Assembly (NCBI GenBank): GCA_002778195.1
Contig: PCDI01000008.1
Coordinates: forward strand, 1,541,510-1,605,509
Source of the DNA: Raffaelea ambrosiae
Lineage: Eukaryota; Ascomycota; Sordariomycetes; Ophiostomatales; Ophiostomataceae
Reading direction: 5' to 3'
Length of the DNA: 64,000 bases
Shown here piece after piece: positions 11,087 to 21,679 of the stretch (within the stretch, counting starts at the first letter, position 1; each line of letters starts with the position of its first letter). Under the pieces are notes generated by a model that saw only the letters and a program-made list of their open reading frames with translations, did not search any database and was not told where the DNA came from. The position numbers and the translations under genes were made by a program.

Positions 11087-12381
11087 CAGGATGGAAGGGA
11101 TTCCCATGACCATTCGCAGTACATTGACGGGCTGCGGGGTGGCATTGTGAAAAGACCCGTCGGCACCATATGGAGCTGTAGAAGCGACTCCATACTAAGC
11201 ATCTCTGACAACTTTCACGGTCAGTCTCCTTGGCTTACCCATAATTTCCTGGGAGCGAATGACACCGCAGTGGTAGGCGAATCAAAGCCAATTCCGGACT
11301 CGAATTTGATGAACGACGCAGAATTTGACTTCATGGTCCCAGGTCAAGTGATTTTATTCCGTGTGGTCAATATGGGGAGCACGGCAGCACAGTATATGGT
11401 CATATAGGACCATGAAATATCCATTGTTGAAGCTGACGGCCAGTATGTCGAGCCACGCACCGTTATCCATTTTTTTGTTGCCATGGGACAGCGATATGCG
11501 GTCATTGTCAGGTCCAAGACAAGCCCACAGCCAAATACCCGATACAGTTCTGTCTGACTATGTTGCTTTGGTAATATTCGGCCAGTTGGATATTGCCTCG
11601 TCCTTTCAACGGCGGCAACAGCTGAAACAAACCTAGGCAAACGCATTTCTTGTATACGATGCATCGTTGCCTCTTCCAAGCACGAACAGAAACCAAACTG
11701 CCCTCATCTGGGATGACGCAACCCTCGTGTCGCTTGACTAGGTTCCTTTGTAGGGCACAGCTAACACGAGGCGTGAGAAAGGAGAGAGACATCTTTACTT
11801 TTGACAAACCCGCAGCGCTAGTTGTTTGTCGGCCACGACAGCATCACGATCGATGTCGAATTCGGCATCGATGACTACAGTCAATCCCGTTCTCTCATGA
11901 ATGGCATTACTTACCTGGTCCAGAGGGTTCCGACCTTGTACACGCTGGTAACAGCCCCAAGCAAAGTCGTCAATGGCCCGACCATCTACGGCATCAACTC
12001 CAACCCACTGGTGCTATGGTATGGCTCTGTAGAACTAACTGTAGTGAAACACGATAGCCGCGGGAATTCTTTCCATATGCATGGTCACTGCTTTCAGCTG
12101 GTTTCACAGCCCGACAGCGACAATTTCTTCCCAGGTCTGAGCACCGTGCCGGATATTTTCATGAAGCGCGACGCAATAGTTGTCTATGGCAACGGCTCAA
12201 CGACGATCCGATTTGTGGCAGACAACCCGGGCGCCTGGCTCTTCCGCTGTTATACCGAGTGGCACACGGAGTCTTGGGATTGCAGGCCATGAAACCATAT
12301 ATTCCCGTTAGCCACCGGGATATTTTCGACTACCTAGGCATTTCGCGCAAGGGAAATGCCAGTGGAAAATACAAGAACTAG
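11087..12381 (+). pseudogene. Decayed multicopper oxidase (Fet3/laccase-like)
   Basis: Pieces of a multicopper oxidase are spread over three frames. The first piece begins at SHDHSQYIDGLRG, the type-3 copper region, and runs through a domain-2 segment (VPGQVILFRVVNMG). In-frame stops interrupt it at 11405 (TAG) and 11555 (TGA). A second piece (NAFLVYDASLPLPS) lies in another frame from 11640 and stops at 11739. A third resumes the first frame at about 11,825 and carries FHMHGHCFQLV and RDAIVVYGNG. The last piece (MKPYIPVSHRDIF) is in the third frame and ends at 12381. The C-terminal HCH copper triad is replaced by RCY in LFRCYTEWHTE. The first cupredoxin domain is absent. Too many lesions exist for introns to explain, so this is a pseudogene. 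It most resembles ferroxidase-type or laccase-like enzymes. Confidence 0.8.
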
Positions 12382-13647
12382 ACAGTCAGCAATGCTAATA
12401 CAACCCCGCCGGCCGATGGCTGGGGCTGAATTGTCGTTGCTTAAATGATGACCTCCCACTTTTGTCCCAAGATGCGATCCAGCTAAAAACAAAAATTGGC
12501 ATGGCACTTGTTAATCCACCTTGACATGCTAGAGCTCCACATACGAAAGACGGGATGAATTGAGGGTAGGAGGTTAGAGGCTACAGCTTTAAGTGTTGGG
12601 TGTGTCTTGGTGAATTGTGTCTCTGTTGGGCCTTTCGACCTCTTAGGCTAGATTTGAACAAGCATAAACGAGACCGGCCATATCGTAGCGTCCACGTAAA
12701 CCCCTTCCCTCACTGGTGCCAACGATGCCGATGTACTCGTACTCATAGTTCATATTCGTTCGCTGATCCATCTCCAGCTCCATTTGTTTTGCGACGCATC
12801 GGTGGAGGTAGTATTATTTACGGCATAGCGGAACAGCAGAACAGAATTCTTTGGCACGTGACCAAGCTCATTGTACATAGTATGATGCAACCCGACGATA
12901 AGCGGTGGTAGGAAATGGAGCTACGTCACCGCTTATGGAGCACTTTCAGTTAGGGGCCTAGCCTCAAAGGAGCTCTTTCACTTAAGGGTTTAGCTCTTTT
13001 AGGAGCAACTTCACTTAGGGGTATAGCCTCGCTGTATGGTGGGGGACGTGTTTCGGCGTCAGCCATGAGTGTTACCTAATTGCGGGCTTTCCGCCCAATC
13101 GATCGAATCGGCAACGGCAAACATTCGCAGGCATTCTGAGATAAGAAGCCTGGAGACAATGGCGGGTGCAAGCAGGCACAAACAGCCATGGCAGACGTGG
13201 AGAGCCGGACAGACCCGAGAGGGTGGAGGCTTTGGGCGTGGCATAAATAGGCCGCTGCGCACCTGCTTGGCGGTGTTACAGAGAGCGTGGAAGCATGCTA
13301 ACTAAGACCTAAGACCAGAAAGTTGTCATCCAACCTGCCTATTACTCATAAGCGTTGTGGGTTTGCCCTACTGCCAAACCTGGACTCTTCTAGCCATTTA
13401 GCTCTTGCCTTGCGAGACACCTCATTAAACCCCCAAGGGACACGTCCAAGGGAGAGCGATAGCACAGAAAGGAAGAGCACACAGAAGAAGTCCACAGCAA
13501 ACAAAAGAAAAACAGCAGCAACAGAAAAAGCTACGGCAAACGACAGCATAAGCTAAAGAGAGCAAAAAAAGGGGGGACGGTCTTCAACAAGCAACCCTGA
13601 GCGCTCATTCTGCGCCTGTCCATTGCCTCTCGCACAGCGCTGTCAAG
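12382..13647. other. Gene-free spacer with minisatellite
   Basis: No gene supported. It contains TACATAGTA at 12874, the three-copy repeat at 12937-13034, and a purine-rich stretch directly before the arginase start that probably belongs to its promoter and 5' leader. Confidence 0.5.
12937..13034. repeat. Three-copy ~33-nt degenerate tandem repeat
   Basis: Copies start at 12937, 12969 and 13002, each beginning GGAGC and containing a TTCA(C/G)TTA(A/G)GGG core followed by a TAGC(C)TC-like element. The telomere-like TTAGGG is present in copies 1 and 3. Confidence 0.75.
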
Positions 13648-14749
13648 ATGACGACTTCCATGGTCAAATCCAAGTTCCTCAACAGCCCAGGGGATCTGGG
13701 TATTGTAGCTGTGGGCTTTTCGGGCGGTCAGGTAAGCAAACACGTGCAACACAAGCAGGAAGAAGCCACCTTCTAATACCACCGGTACAGTGCAAGCCAG
13801 GCGTCGATGCCGCTCCGTCTGCCCTTATCCAGTCTGGTCTGTTGACCCAACTGCGGGATGAGCTGGGTTACAAGCTCCACGGCGACGACCAGGTGCATCT
13901 GTACACGGATCTTGTCCCACAGGACGACCCGGAGTTTCGGAGAATGAAGAACCCGCGTGCCGTGTCCAATGTGACCCGTCGTATTGCCGATCAGGTTTAC
14001 GAGCATTCTCGCCTTGGACGGCTGACTCTGACTTTAGGCGGCGACCACAGCATTGCCATTGGCACCATCGGCGGCACAGCCAAGGCCACGCGTGAACGCC
14101 TGGACCGGGAAATGGCGGTCATCTGGGTGGATGCCCATGCCGACATCAACACGCCCGAGTCTAGTGACAGTGGCAACATCCACGGCATGCCCGTGGCATT
14201 TGTTACCGGCATTACCGCCGAGAAGAACGAGAATTTCTTCGGGTGGCTCAAGCCGGAAAACCTTATCAATGTTAACAAGCTGGTCTACATTGGCCTGCGC
14301 GATGTGGACGCTCCTGAGAAGCAAATCTTGCGTGAACATGGCATCCGTGCGTTCAGCATGTTCGACATTGACCGGTAAGCAGCACTTGTCTTTGTATCCA
14401 GGCACTCATACCGTGGCTGACCAAGATAAATATCAGCTATGGTATTGGAAGGGTCATGGAGATGGCTCTGGCTCATATTGGTGCGGACACGCCGATCCAT
14501 CTATCTTTTGACGTTGATGCCCTCGATCCGATGTGGGCCCCGTCTACCGGCACACCCGTACGTGGAGGATTGACCCTTCGCGAGGGCGATTACATTTGCG
14601 AGTGTGTTCATGAGACTGGTAGTCTGATTGCAGTGGATCTCGTCGAGGTCAATCCCAGTCTGGCACTTGAGAACGACCTTGGAGCCCATGAGACAGTAAG
14701 AGCTGGGTGCTCCATTGTGCGCTGTGCACTTGGGGAGAGCTTGCTGTAA
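13648..14749 (+). CDS. Arginase (L-arginine amidinohydrolase)
   Basis: Three exons (13648-13731, 13791-14374, 14437-14749) encode 326 aa, close to the usual fungal arginase length. The enzyme hydrolyses arginine to ornithine and urea with a binuclear manganese centre. The metal-binding signatures are all present: GGDHSIAIGT near residue 111, DAHADIN near 142 and SFDVDALDP near 246. The catalytic-loop histidine in NIHGMP is also visible. No targeting sequence is seen, so it is probably cytosolic. It is the fungal CAR1/agaA-type enzyme of arginine catabolism. The intron splitting the first 28 codons has donor GTAAGC and acceptor TACAG; the second interrupts the Arg codon of FDIDR. Convergent with the AMSH-like gene. 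Confidence 0.97.
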
Positions 14750-15442
14750 AATGCGTTGCTATAGAAAGTTGAGCCTATAGTCTCAACTCATACAAACCTG
14801 GATGATCTGTAGACCCCGGCTGTGTATTCTGGTATCGGGAATGCCTTGGAAGGTTGCGATGTTCCTTTCTCTTAATCAATATCTTTTCAATGTGCAGCCT
14901 GTTCAAACTCAAACTTGATGCATGATAGTGGCGGTTCATCAACCCTATCGAAAATATACCAAACAGAGGATATCTAGGCAGTGGGAGGGCACGTTTCTAA
15001 TAGGAAAGTGTATAAGGAATGTGATAAGAGTGGAAGTTGCCACCGGAAACCGTATACCCAGACTCAGGCCTAGCTAGGGGTCAGTTAATGCGCATAAGTG
15101 ATTAAGTAAAAAGGATAAACTCTGATGCCTCTATTCAGAACAAAAAAGAAACAAGAAAAAACAAGAAAATCTTGGCACTCATCATCTGCTGACATCAAGC
15201 TAGTGCCGGAGTCATAACGCAAACGAGATGTCCTGTGGGTGGTTAGGCTGATATGGGTAGTACACAAATCCCTTTCCCCTTGTGGAGAGACACAGCACTA
15301 GAGAGTTCATGAAAAGGCCCCCGAATAATAACTAGACGTAGACAATGATATCCCCCCCCCCCAAGTCCCACACAGCGACTGGTGCTATAACAAGATGATT
15401 TCTGTTCTTCACAAGGCGGCGAGCCGAGCCTGCATTCCCACC
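14750..15442. other. Convergent intergenic region
   Basis: It separates the 3' ends of arginase and the AMSH-like gene. It has a C-run at about 15352-15362 and no supported gene. Confidence 0.5.
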
Positions 15443-17252
15443 CTATGATCGCAGATCATGTATTTGGTATTCCATCCTAGACGAGACAAAAACATGACCA
15501 GGCGGGCTTTGCGCATTTGTATAAAGCGCGTCTGCTGGAAGTGAGTGCTGATGGAAGGTGTCCGTTTTGTCACAATTCAACAGGTGCTGTAGACCGGGTG
15601 GTTTCGTCAATCGAAAAACCCCCCAGCTAGACCTAATCAGCATGTGTGAACATAAGGAGCATAAGCTGTATGCCACAATACTGGGAAGAAACTTACGATG
15701 GATCATGGCTTGGGGCACACACGATAGCAATGCTTTCATCCATCATTATTTGATAGCCAGCCTGCGTGTGCAGATCTCGTGAACTCATGAAACATGTTTG
15801 AGTCGGGTGTGTGTGTATCCACCCGATCTGCAGAAGGTCTTCCTTTTCAAAGAATTCAAAAGTTGCAGCCTCATTGGTCGTCTCGCATGTATCTGGTGTA
15901 CCGTGCTGTTCGGGTACGAGGAGGCAGGTGACAAAGAGAGCATTGTTAATGTTCGTGCCACACAATATGCCACATGTTTCAATACCTTTCCTGGTGTTGT
16001 TGGCTGCAAGGCGCACGAACTCAATCCGTAAGTTCTCCGGAAGGAATATTGGTCTGATCGGCTTTCCATCCTCTAGGTATGCTGCTGGCCGGAATGTGTA
16101 CTGATCTCTGTTCGAAACAGATGGCTCGGGCGTCTTTGGAGGTAGTGGCGGTGCTTTTTCTGTAGAAGGCCGCTGCTCTACGCCATAGGAAGCACCCAGT
16201 CCAGTTCTGGTAGAAGCAGGAGGAGCCACTTCATAGCGAGGGTATACCGCGTAGGGTGCCTGCCTCGGAGGTCTTGGAGGAGCAGCATTTGAGGATGTTG
16301 AAAGGTCTTGCTTCGCAGAGGTCGTGTGATACTGTAATGGCGTAGTCTTAACGATTGAAGGGTATTGATACGGTGCCGCTGCAGGGTTATTGGCGTTCCC
16401 CGTATCTTGCGTCTCTGTGGACTGCCGATTTGCATCTCGTTCGTCCAGCCTGCGCCTGGCCTCCTCCATCTGACGACGAGTGTCGCCTTCGGTGCCATTG
16501 GTGTCACGGGCGAAAGAAGACACAGAATTCTTACAATCTTCATCGGGTTCTTCTGCTTCTCTCAACTTTTTCCTACCCTCCAAAATGCTTGGCTCATATA
16601 TTGTTTTTCTCGCCACATTTCGCCTGCGAAGCTCCTCTGTGGCTAGATCAACGGCTAGGTCTTGGTGATCGGATGCGTCGATAATCGTGGCCTGTGCCTT
16701 GGCATTCCAAGACAGCGCTGCATCTCGAGCCGCAAACGCCAAGTTTGCGGCATTCTGCTGGCTGGGCAGCCTTGTTCCTGGAGCGCCATGCTCTAATTCC
16801 CACTTGTTGCGCGCTTCTATAAGGTCGGGTTTTATACGTTCAAGCTCAGCGAGGACTTCGTTTATACGACCTTTGGTTGGCTTCAGAAGTTTGCGGCCTT
16901 CCGGAGTCTGCGCCTCCGGGACTGTCAAAAGCTTATCCAGGTACAGAATAGAAAAGCGAAATAAAAGGAGATATGCTTTGGCGAAGTTCCGTTCTCGCAG
17001 ATAGTTTCTACCCTAATGAGAGCCAAAAGGTCAGAATGAACGCAAGGAAAGAGGGCATTGTTGGCTAGTGGTAGCGCGGACTTCCCGCCATTAACTCACT
17101 TCGCGATACAAAGCATCCAAGGCCCCCACGTAGTACCGTAGCGGGATTTGAGCATTCCACTCAAATTTCTCTGCCTCCTTTACCAGCTCGTTTGGCTGAA
17201 GAGGAGGAAATGGCGATCGGAATAACCCGCTGGAGCCAGAGGTATAGGACAT
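15443..17252 (-). CDS. AMSH-like JAMM metalloprotease (deubiquitinase)
   Basis: Three exons on the minus strand (17252-17100, 17012-15697, 15626-15443) encode 550 aa. The N-terminal ~110 residues resemble the USP8/AMSH dimerisation (MIT-like) domain, with YYVGALDALYRE running into GRNYLRERNFAKAYLLL across intron 1. A low-complexity, proline-rich middle follows. The C-terminal MPN/JAMM domain carries the zinc-protease signature HTHPTQTCFMSSRD near residues 451-464, preceded by a glutamate in the GIETCGILCG strand. In AMSH relatives this motif cleaves Lys63-linked ubiquitin from endosomal cargo, working with ESCRT. For the last intron two AG sites keep frame; I chose the one giving HDPSWGVFRLT, which matches the family best. 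The fungal Vps4 in the same region acts in the same pathway, but no operon-like link is implied. Confidence 0.92.
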
Positions 17253-17944
17253 GTTGAATCTGCCAAGGCCACTGAGGCCGTTGTGAGTGGCCGCCTACTC
17301 GGAATAGAAAGAGCTACGTCGAATGTCATCTGTAAGAATGTGCCGATGGCATTCCGACGGATTTGCCGTTTCAACTTTTTAGTCTCTGGTAGTTCCATAC
17401 AACGGAATCTGACGACCACTTGATGCTCTTGTGGCAGTGCACAGCTCAGTGGCTAATGTGGCGGTGCTCGATCCGTAAAGTAATTAATTCTTACAAGTCA
17501 CCATCGAACGACGTGTGGCCAGATGAAACCTGGCGAAGCCCACAAACAGCTCACTTCATGATTGCAGAAAAATAACAACAGCCACACTCACTCTATATAT
17601 CGCATGTTTTATCTGTGGAAACATGGTCGTTTGTCGTCCCCCATGTGCTTATCGGTTTCTTCAAACTCCCCCAACCTGGACCATCCCGCGCCTGCTCCCT
17701 CAAGGCGGCTAGCATACGTGCCGGTCCGTGCAGCTAGGCTAGGTACCTCTTCCACTCGAAAAGCATGCGTGAATAAGGTACATTTCCCATACTTAAGTAC
17801 TCGTAGTGTTTTTTCTTTTCTTTTTCTTCCTCCGTGACTTTTCAGATTGTCCCATCTAGCAATATTCACTGCTCCTTCGCAATTGCCCAACGAAGTTTCT
17901 GTTGTATTCGTCCCAGCTTTGTCTGTGTTCGTTACACCGGCACT
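17253..17944. other. Divergent intergenic region
   Basis: It separates two start codons on opposite strands and probably holds both promoters. A TATA-like CTATATAT lies near 17592 and a pyrimidine-rich TTTTTTCTTTTC stretch near 17811-17825 precedes the next gene. No gene supported. Confidence 0.4.
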
Positions 17945-18656
17945 ATGCAGCCTGATATTACAAAATCACTCGAGGCACAATGCAGAGGTTGGCTCAGGCT
18001 GCATAACTTCATGAAGTGCAACAACACTGACCGATCGCGTAGGTGCCATATCACTTGTTCCCCTTTACTTTTCTATCGACTCCGGACAAGTGCGTACCCA
18101 AAGTGACTCTCACATAATCGACATCCTTCGCAGGGTTCTGCACCAACTCTCCAGTGTCGATCGGCATCTTTTCATCCTTGACACAGAGACAGGACAGGAC
18201 GAGATCATTAAAGCTACTTATGACAGTGAGACTATACCTTTGGTGTGCGGAGACTGCCTTCATGTCGATGAGAGACTGGATCCGCAGGAAAAGGCTCGTC
18301 TTCTAGCCCAAGGTATTGCTGGTGCTGTTGCTGTGGCTTTACTTCTCTCAGACTTACACTGCTCCGTCACGTATTGCATGCTTTGCCACGAGCTATCCCA
18401 TTTTTGTGCAATGGGCCAGCCAAAACGAATCCGTGATACTGTTGAGAAGAGCCACCTCTTCAACGATTGCTTGATGATGAGCCAAATTCTCGATTTGATC
18501 ATGGAATCCAGTCATGGTGGAGATGCCAACGGCACTGTTGCGGCAAAGGGCATCTCATTTTCAGACTACAACGTCGACGCTTTTGGGTCGGAGTATGAGC
18601 GCCCTCCCAGAAACATGGGCTTGCCATGGGGCTTCAGCTTTATGCTACTGAATTAA
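17945..18656 (+). CDS. Hypothetical protein, unrecognised
   Basis: Two exons (17945-18038, 18091-18656) give 219 aa. The 52-nt intron runs from GTAGGT to CAAG and joins a phase-1 codon cleanly. The product has a hydrophobic run (GIAGAVAVALLLSDL) in its middle, flanked by several cysteines (LVCGDC, SVTYCMLCHEL), and a glycine/proline-rich end. I recognise no domain or signal peptide. The hydrophobic run could be a buried helix or one membrane segment. Reading frame quality and splice fit support a real gene, but the weak acceptor leaves some doubt over exon 1. An alternative is that only the second exon is coding with an internal ATG. Confidence 0.5.
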
Positions 18657-18862
18657 AGTTCTGCAAGATGGTGCGATGCAGGGGGAGATGAACGTTGGCC
18701 TTCCGGAAAGAACGACACAGAACGCAGTCTATGCAAATGTCATATCTCCTCGTATCTTAGGCGTTCTGGTTATCATCGTCTTATTTCACTGTATTAGGCA
18801 ATTAGGTATCTGAACAACCCAGCTTCTGAGAAAATTACGAACGACGTTTTCACGGTTATTTG

Positions 18863-19462
18863 CTATCGCCCCCCAGCAGCTGCAGCTGCCTCCCCTCCTC
18901 TTTGGAGGGTTATGATCCGAGCCTTGATATTGTCACTCTTTTCAGTCGACTGACGTATTTCCCCATCCAACCGGCTTCTGTGGGCGTGCGTTTTCTCAAG
19001 TCAGCTCGATCAAGGAGGGAGAGACAGCAGAGAACCGTATGATGGCAGTTTTCACTTACATTTCCTTCGCAATGAAATCTAGTCGACCCTTCACAGTGCT
19101 TTCTGCTTCGACCTTATCCTGTGCTAAAAGAACTGGACCGACAAGCTTGTAAATGATCTCGCCATCTTTCAGCTTGTCAAATTCCTAAGGCATTATATAT
19201 ATTAGCTGTTTGCATAGAAGAATAGCCCGGAGGGGAGGGGGTACAATTAGCCTACCTTTTTGACGCCCTCATTCTCCGTTTTCTGCGCACTGAGCCTCTG
19301 TTGTGCCGATATCAGAGATTGCTGTTCTTCAGAAGGTCAGGTACTTGCTGCTTGTCTCTGCCACTGCATTACAGCTCTTTCTGGGCGGGCACAGAAAATA
19401 CCTTGTTGAACTTTTGTGAACTCGTCGGAGAGTCCCTGTAGATTGCCCTGGACATCTGCCAT
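18863..19462 (-). CDS. Prefoldin subunit 6 (beta-type)
   Basis: Four short exons on the minus strand (19462-19402, 19326-19256, 19184-19060, 18977-18863) encode 123 aa, the expected length for this subunit. The parts read in order: LQGLSDEFTKVQQ, then QQRLSAQKTENEGVKK, then EFDKLKDGEIIYKLVGPVLL and VKGRLDFIAKEI, then a second helix ending in an Ala/Gly-rich tail. This is the two-helix coiled coil with a beta hairpin of the beta-class prefoldins (yeast Yke2/Gim1). Prefoldin hands unfolded actin and tubulin to the CCT chaperonin in the cytosol. Because every exon is under 130 nt, no single reading frame reveals the gene. Splice sites were chosen by frame and by heptad spacing; the last acceptor has a neighbouring alternative. 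Confidence 0.9.
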
Positions 19463-19829
19463 TTGAAGAGACGGTGCTTTGGATATCGTGTGTGTCTGAA
19501 AATACTGCAATGGCGCCATGAAAAAAAAAACAGTACCCAGGCTGTGGCTGTTGCGCAGGTGTGGCGGACTGCTTCCTATCACATGTGGCGTCACCTGGTT
19601 ACCCCGCCAAATATCCACTCGAACGTCACTACAGATTTGAGCAACAATGCAGTGTGGCGGCGCTCATTTCAGAAAGCCTCTTCCTTCTTGTGCCGTGTTT
19701 CCCTCGCGAACATCCTACGATCTCGGTCGGCCAGCCATCACAACCGCTGAAAAAACATTGAAATCTTTTACCGGTTTTCTGAATTAACCGGCACCGGCCA
19801 TAATACTAGCCAGAGATACCAACAAAGCC
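19463..19829. promoter_or_regulatory. Shared divergent promoter, prefoldin-6 / Vps4
   Basis: 367 bp separates the two start codons, so both genes must be transcribed from within it. A reverse-complementary pair of short A/T runs is visible, but I cannot name individual factor sites. Confidence 0.5.
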
Positions 19830-21254
19830 ATGTCGAACACCGACTTTCTCGGACGAGCGATCGAACAAGTGCGCAAAGCAATCGAGGCAGACAGCGCTGC
19901 ACAATATGACAAAGCATACCAGCTTTACTACTCTGCCTTGGAGATGTTCATGCTAGCGCTCAAGTGGGAAAAGAATCCAAAATCGAAGGAATTGATCCGG
20001 CAGAAAACCGCCGAGTACATGGACCGCGCCGAAAAGCTCAAGGCTCATCTGTCGGACGCAGATGCAAAGCGGAAGAAACCTGGGATGGTGGGTGCTAATG
20101 GATCATCGACTGGCGGAACCGCAAAAGGAAAACAGAACGGCGAAGACGGTGATGGTATCGACGAAGACAGCAAGAAACTACGCAGCGCATTAGCAGGCGC
20201 CATCCTGTCGGACCGGCCAAATGTTAAATGGGATGATGTTGCTGGTCTTGAGGGTGCCAAGGAAGCATTGAAGGAAGCTGTGCTTTTACCCATCAAGTTT
20301 CCGCACCTGTTTCAGGGTAAACGCCAGCCATGGAAAGGCATTTTGCTGTATGGACCCCCTGGGACAGGTAAGAGTTACTTAGCAAAAGCCGTTGCTACAG
20401 AAGCAAAGAGCACGTTTTTCAGTGTCAGCAGCTCTGACTTGGTGAGCAAGTGGATGGGTGAGAGTGAAAGGTACGGGACGATATATTTTGACGACACCAT
20501 GGTTCATATTGGCAACTAACAATTGTCAGATTGGTGAAGCAACTATTCAACATGGCGCGCGAAAATAAGCCCTCCATCATTTTTATCGATGAGGTTGACG
20601 CATTGTGCGGCCCGCGTGGAGAGGGCGAATCTGAGGCATCCCGCCGTATCAAAACGGAGATGCTAGTTCAAATGGACGGTGTAGGTAAAGATAGCACAGG
20701 AGTGTTAGTCCTCGGGGCTACGAACATCCCATGGCAATTGGATGCAGCAATAAGACGGCGATTCCAACGGCGTGTTCATATTGGACTGCCTGATCTCTCT
20801 GCGCGAACAACTATGTTCAAGATTGCCATCGGCGAGACGCCTACGACTCTGCAGTCGAGTGACTACCGTGAGCTGGCTAAGCTGGCTGAGGGGTATTCCG
20901 GCTCTGATATTAGCATTGCTGTGCAGGATGCACTGATGCAGCCAGTTCGCAAAATCCAGCAAGCAACCCATTTCCATGCTGTAAGTGCAATCCGATTGAC
21001 AAACCCTGTCACCGATCTAACGTCATCTTCAGGTAACGGTTGACGGGAAACGAAAATTAACCCCTTGCTCTCCGGGCGAACCGGATGCAGAAGAAATGAC
21101 ATGGGATGATGTGGCATCAGAGGAGCTGCTCGAACCTCTCGTGGACTTCAAAGATTTCGTTAAAGCCATCAAGGCAAGCAGACCAACTGTATCAAAGGAC
21201 GACTTGAAGCGAAACGAGGAATGGACGCACGAGTTTGGTAGCGAGGGCGCCTGA
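19830..21254 (+). CDS. VPS4: Vps4-type AAA ATPase (ESCRT-III disassembly)
   Basis: Three exons (19830-20470, 20530-20980, 21033-21254) encode 437 aa, the normal size. An N-terminal MIT domain (about residues 5-75) binds ESCRT-III tails. After an acidic, low-complexity linker comes the AAA core: Walker A GPPGTGKS near 175, Walker B IIFIDEVDAL near 230, and an arginine-finger region (AAIRRRFQRR). The C-terminal Vps4 extension with WDDVASEELLEP and a final helix is intact. The enzyme unfolds ESCRT-III filaments to recycle them during multivesicular-body formation. Introns are 59 and 52 nt with standard borders. Head-to-head with prefoldin-6 and convergent with Nop56. I am sure of the assignment because the MIT domain, AAA cassette and Vps4 C-terminal domain occur together. 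Confidence 0.97.
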
Positions 21255-21679
21255 GTCTGGGATGATGATTTTGTTGGCAATTGGTTGGTGCGCGTGGGTT
21301 TTCTCCCTCTTCGTCTCTTTTGTTCGGGGGGGGGGGGCTGTTTGTTTTGTTTGTTTCATGAAACTTAGCCAACGCTCATGGCGCAACAGTTACACATGTC
21401 ATAGCTCGCATGCGCAGCTTATAGCAGTAGCACATCAAATGTTGCAATGCATGTAATTTTATGTAGACCAAATATACCAACGCAAGGTTTACTTGACAGT
21501 AGTTAGTGAGTTAGATTTCGAATTTTGAGTTAATAATAGTAATTAAGTGACCCTAAACTCCTACCGAAATATCCTAACTCCTAAGAAGAATATGGTAAAC
21601 GCGGTTAAGCATTGAAGCGCAAACTTTAAATCAACAAAATAAAAACCCCAGCTTTGCAATATGAAACTCAACTTCACAT
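21255..21679. other. Convergent intergenic region
   Basis: Lies between the 3' ends of VPS4 and NOP56. It has a G run at about 21327-21337 and a run of short CCTAAACTCCTA-like repeats near 21553-21582. No gene supported. Confidence 0.5.

Noticed and set aside
11087..12381. An intact multicopper oxidase with introns
   Set aside because: The stops and frame changes do not align with GT-AG pairs, and a copper-ligand triad is mutated.
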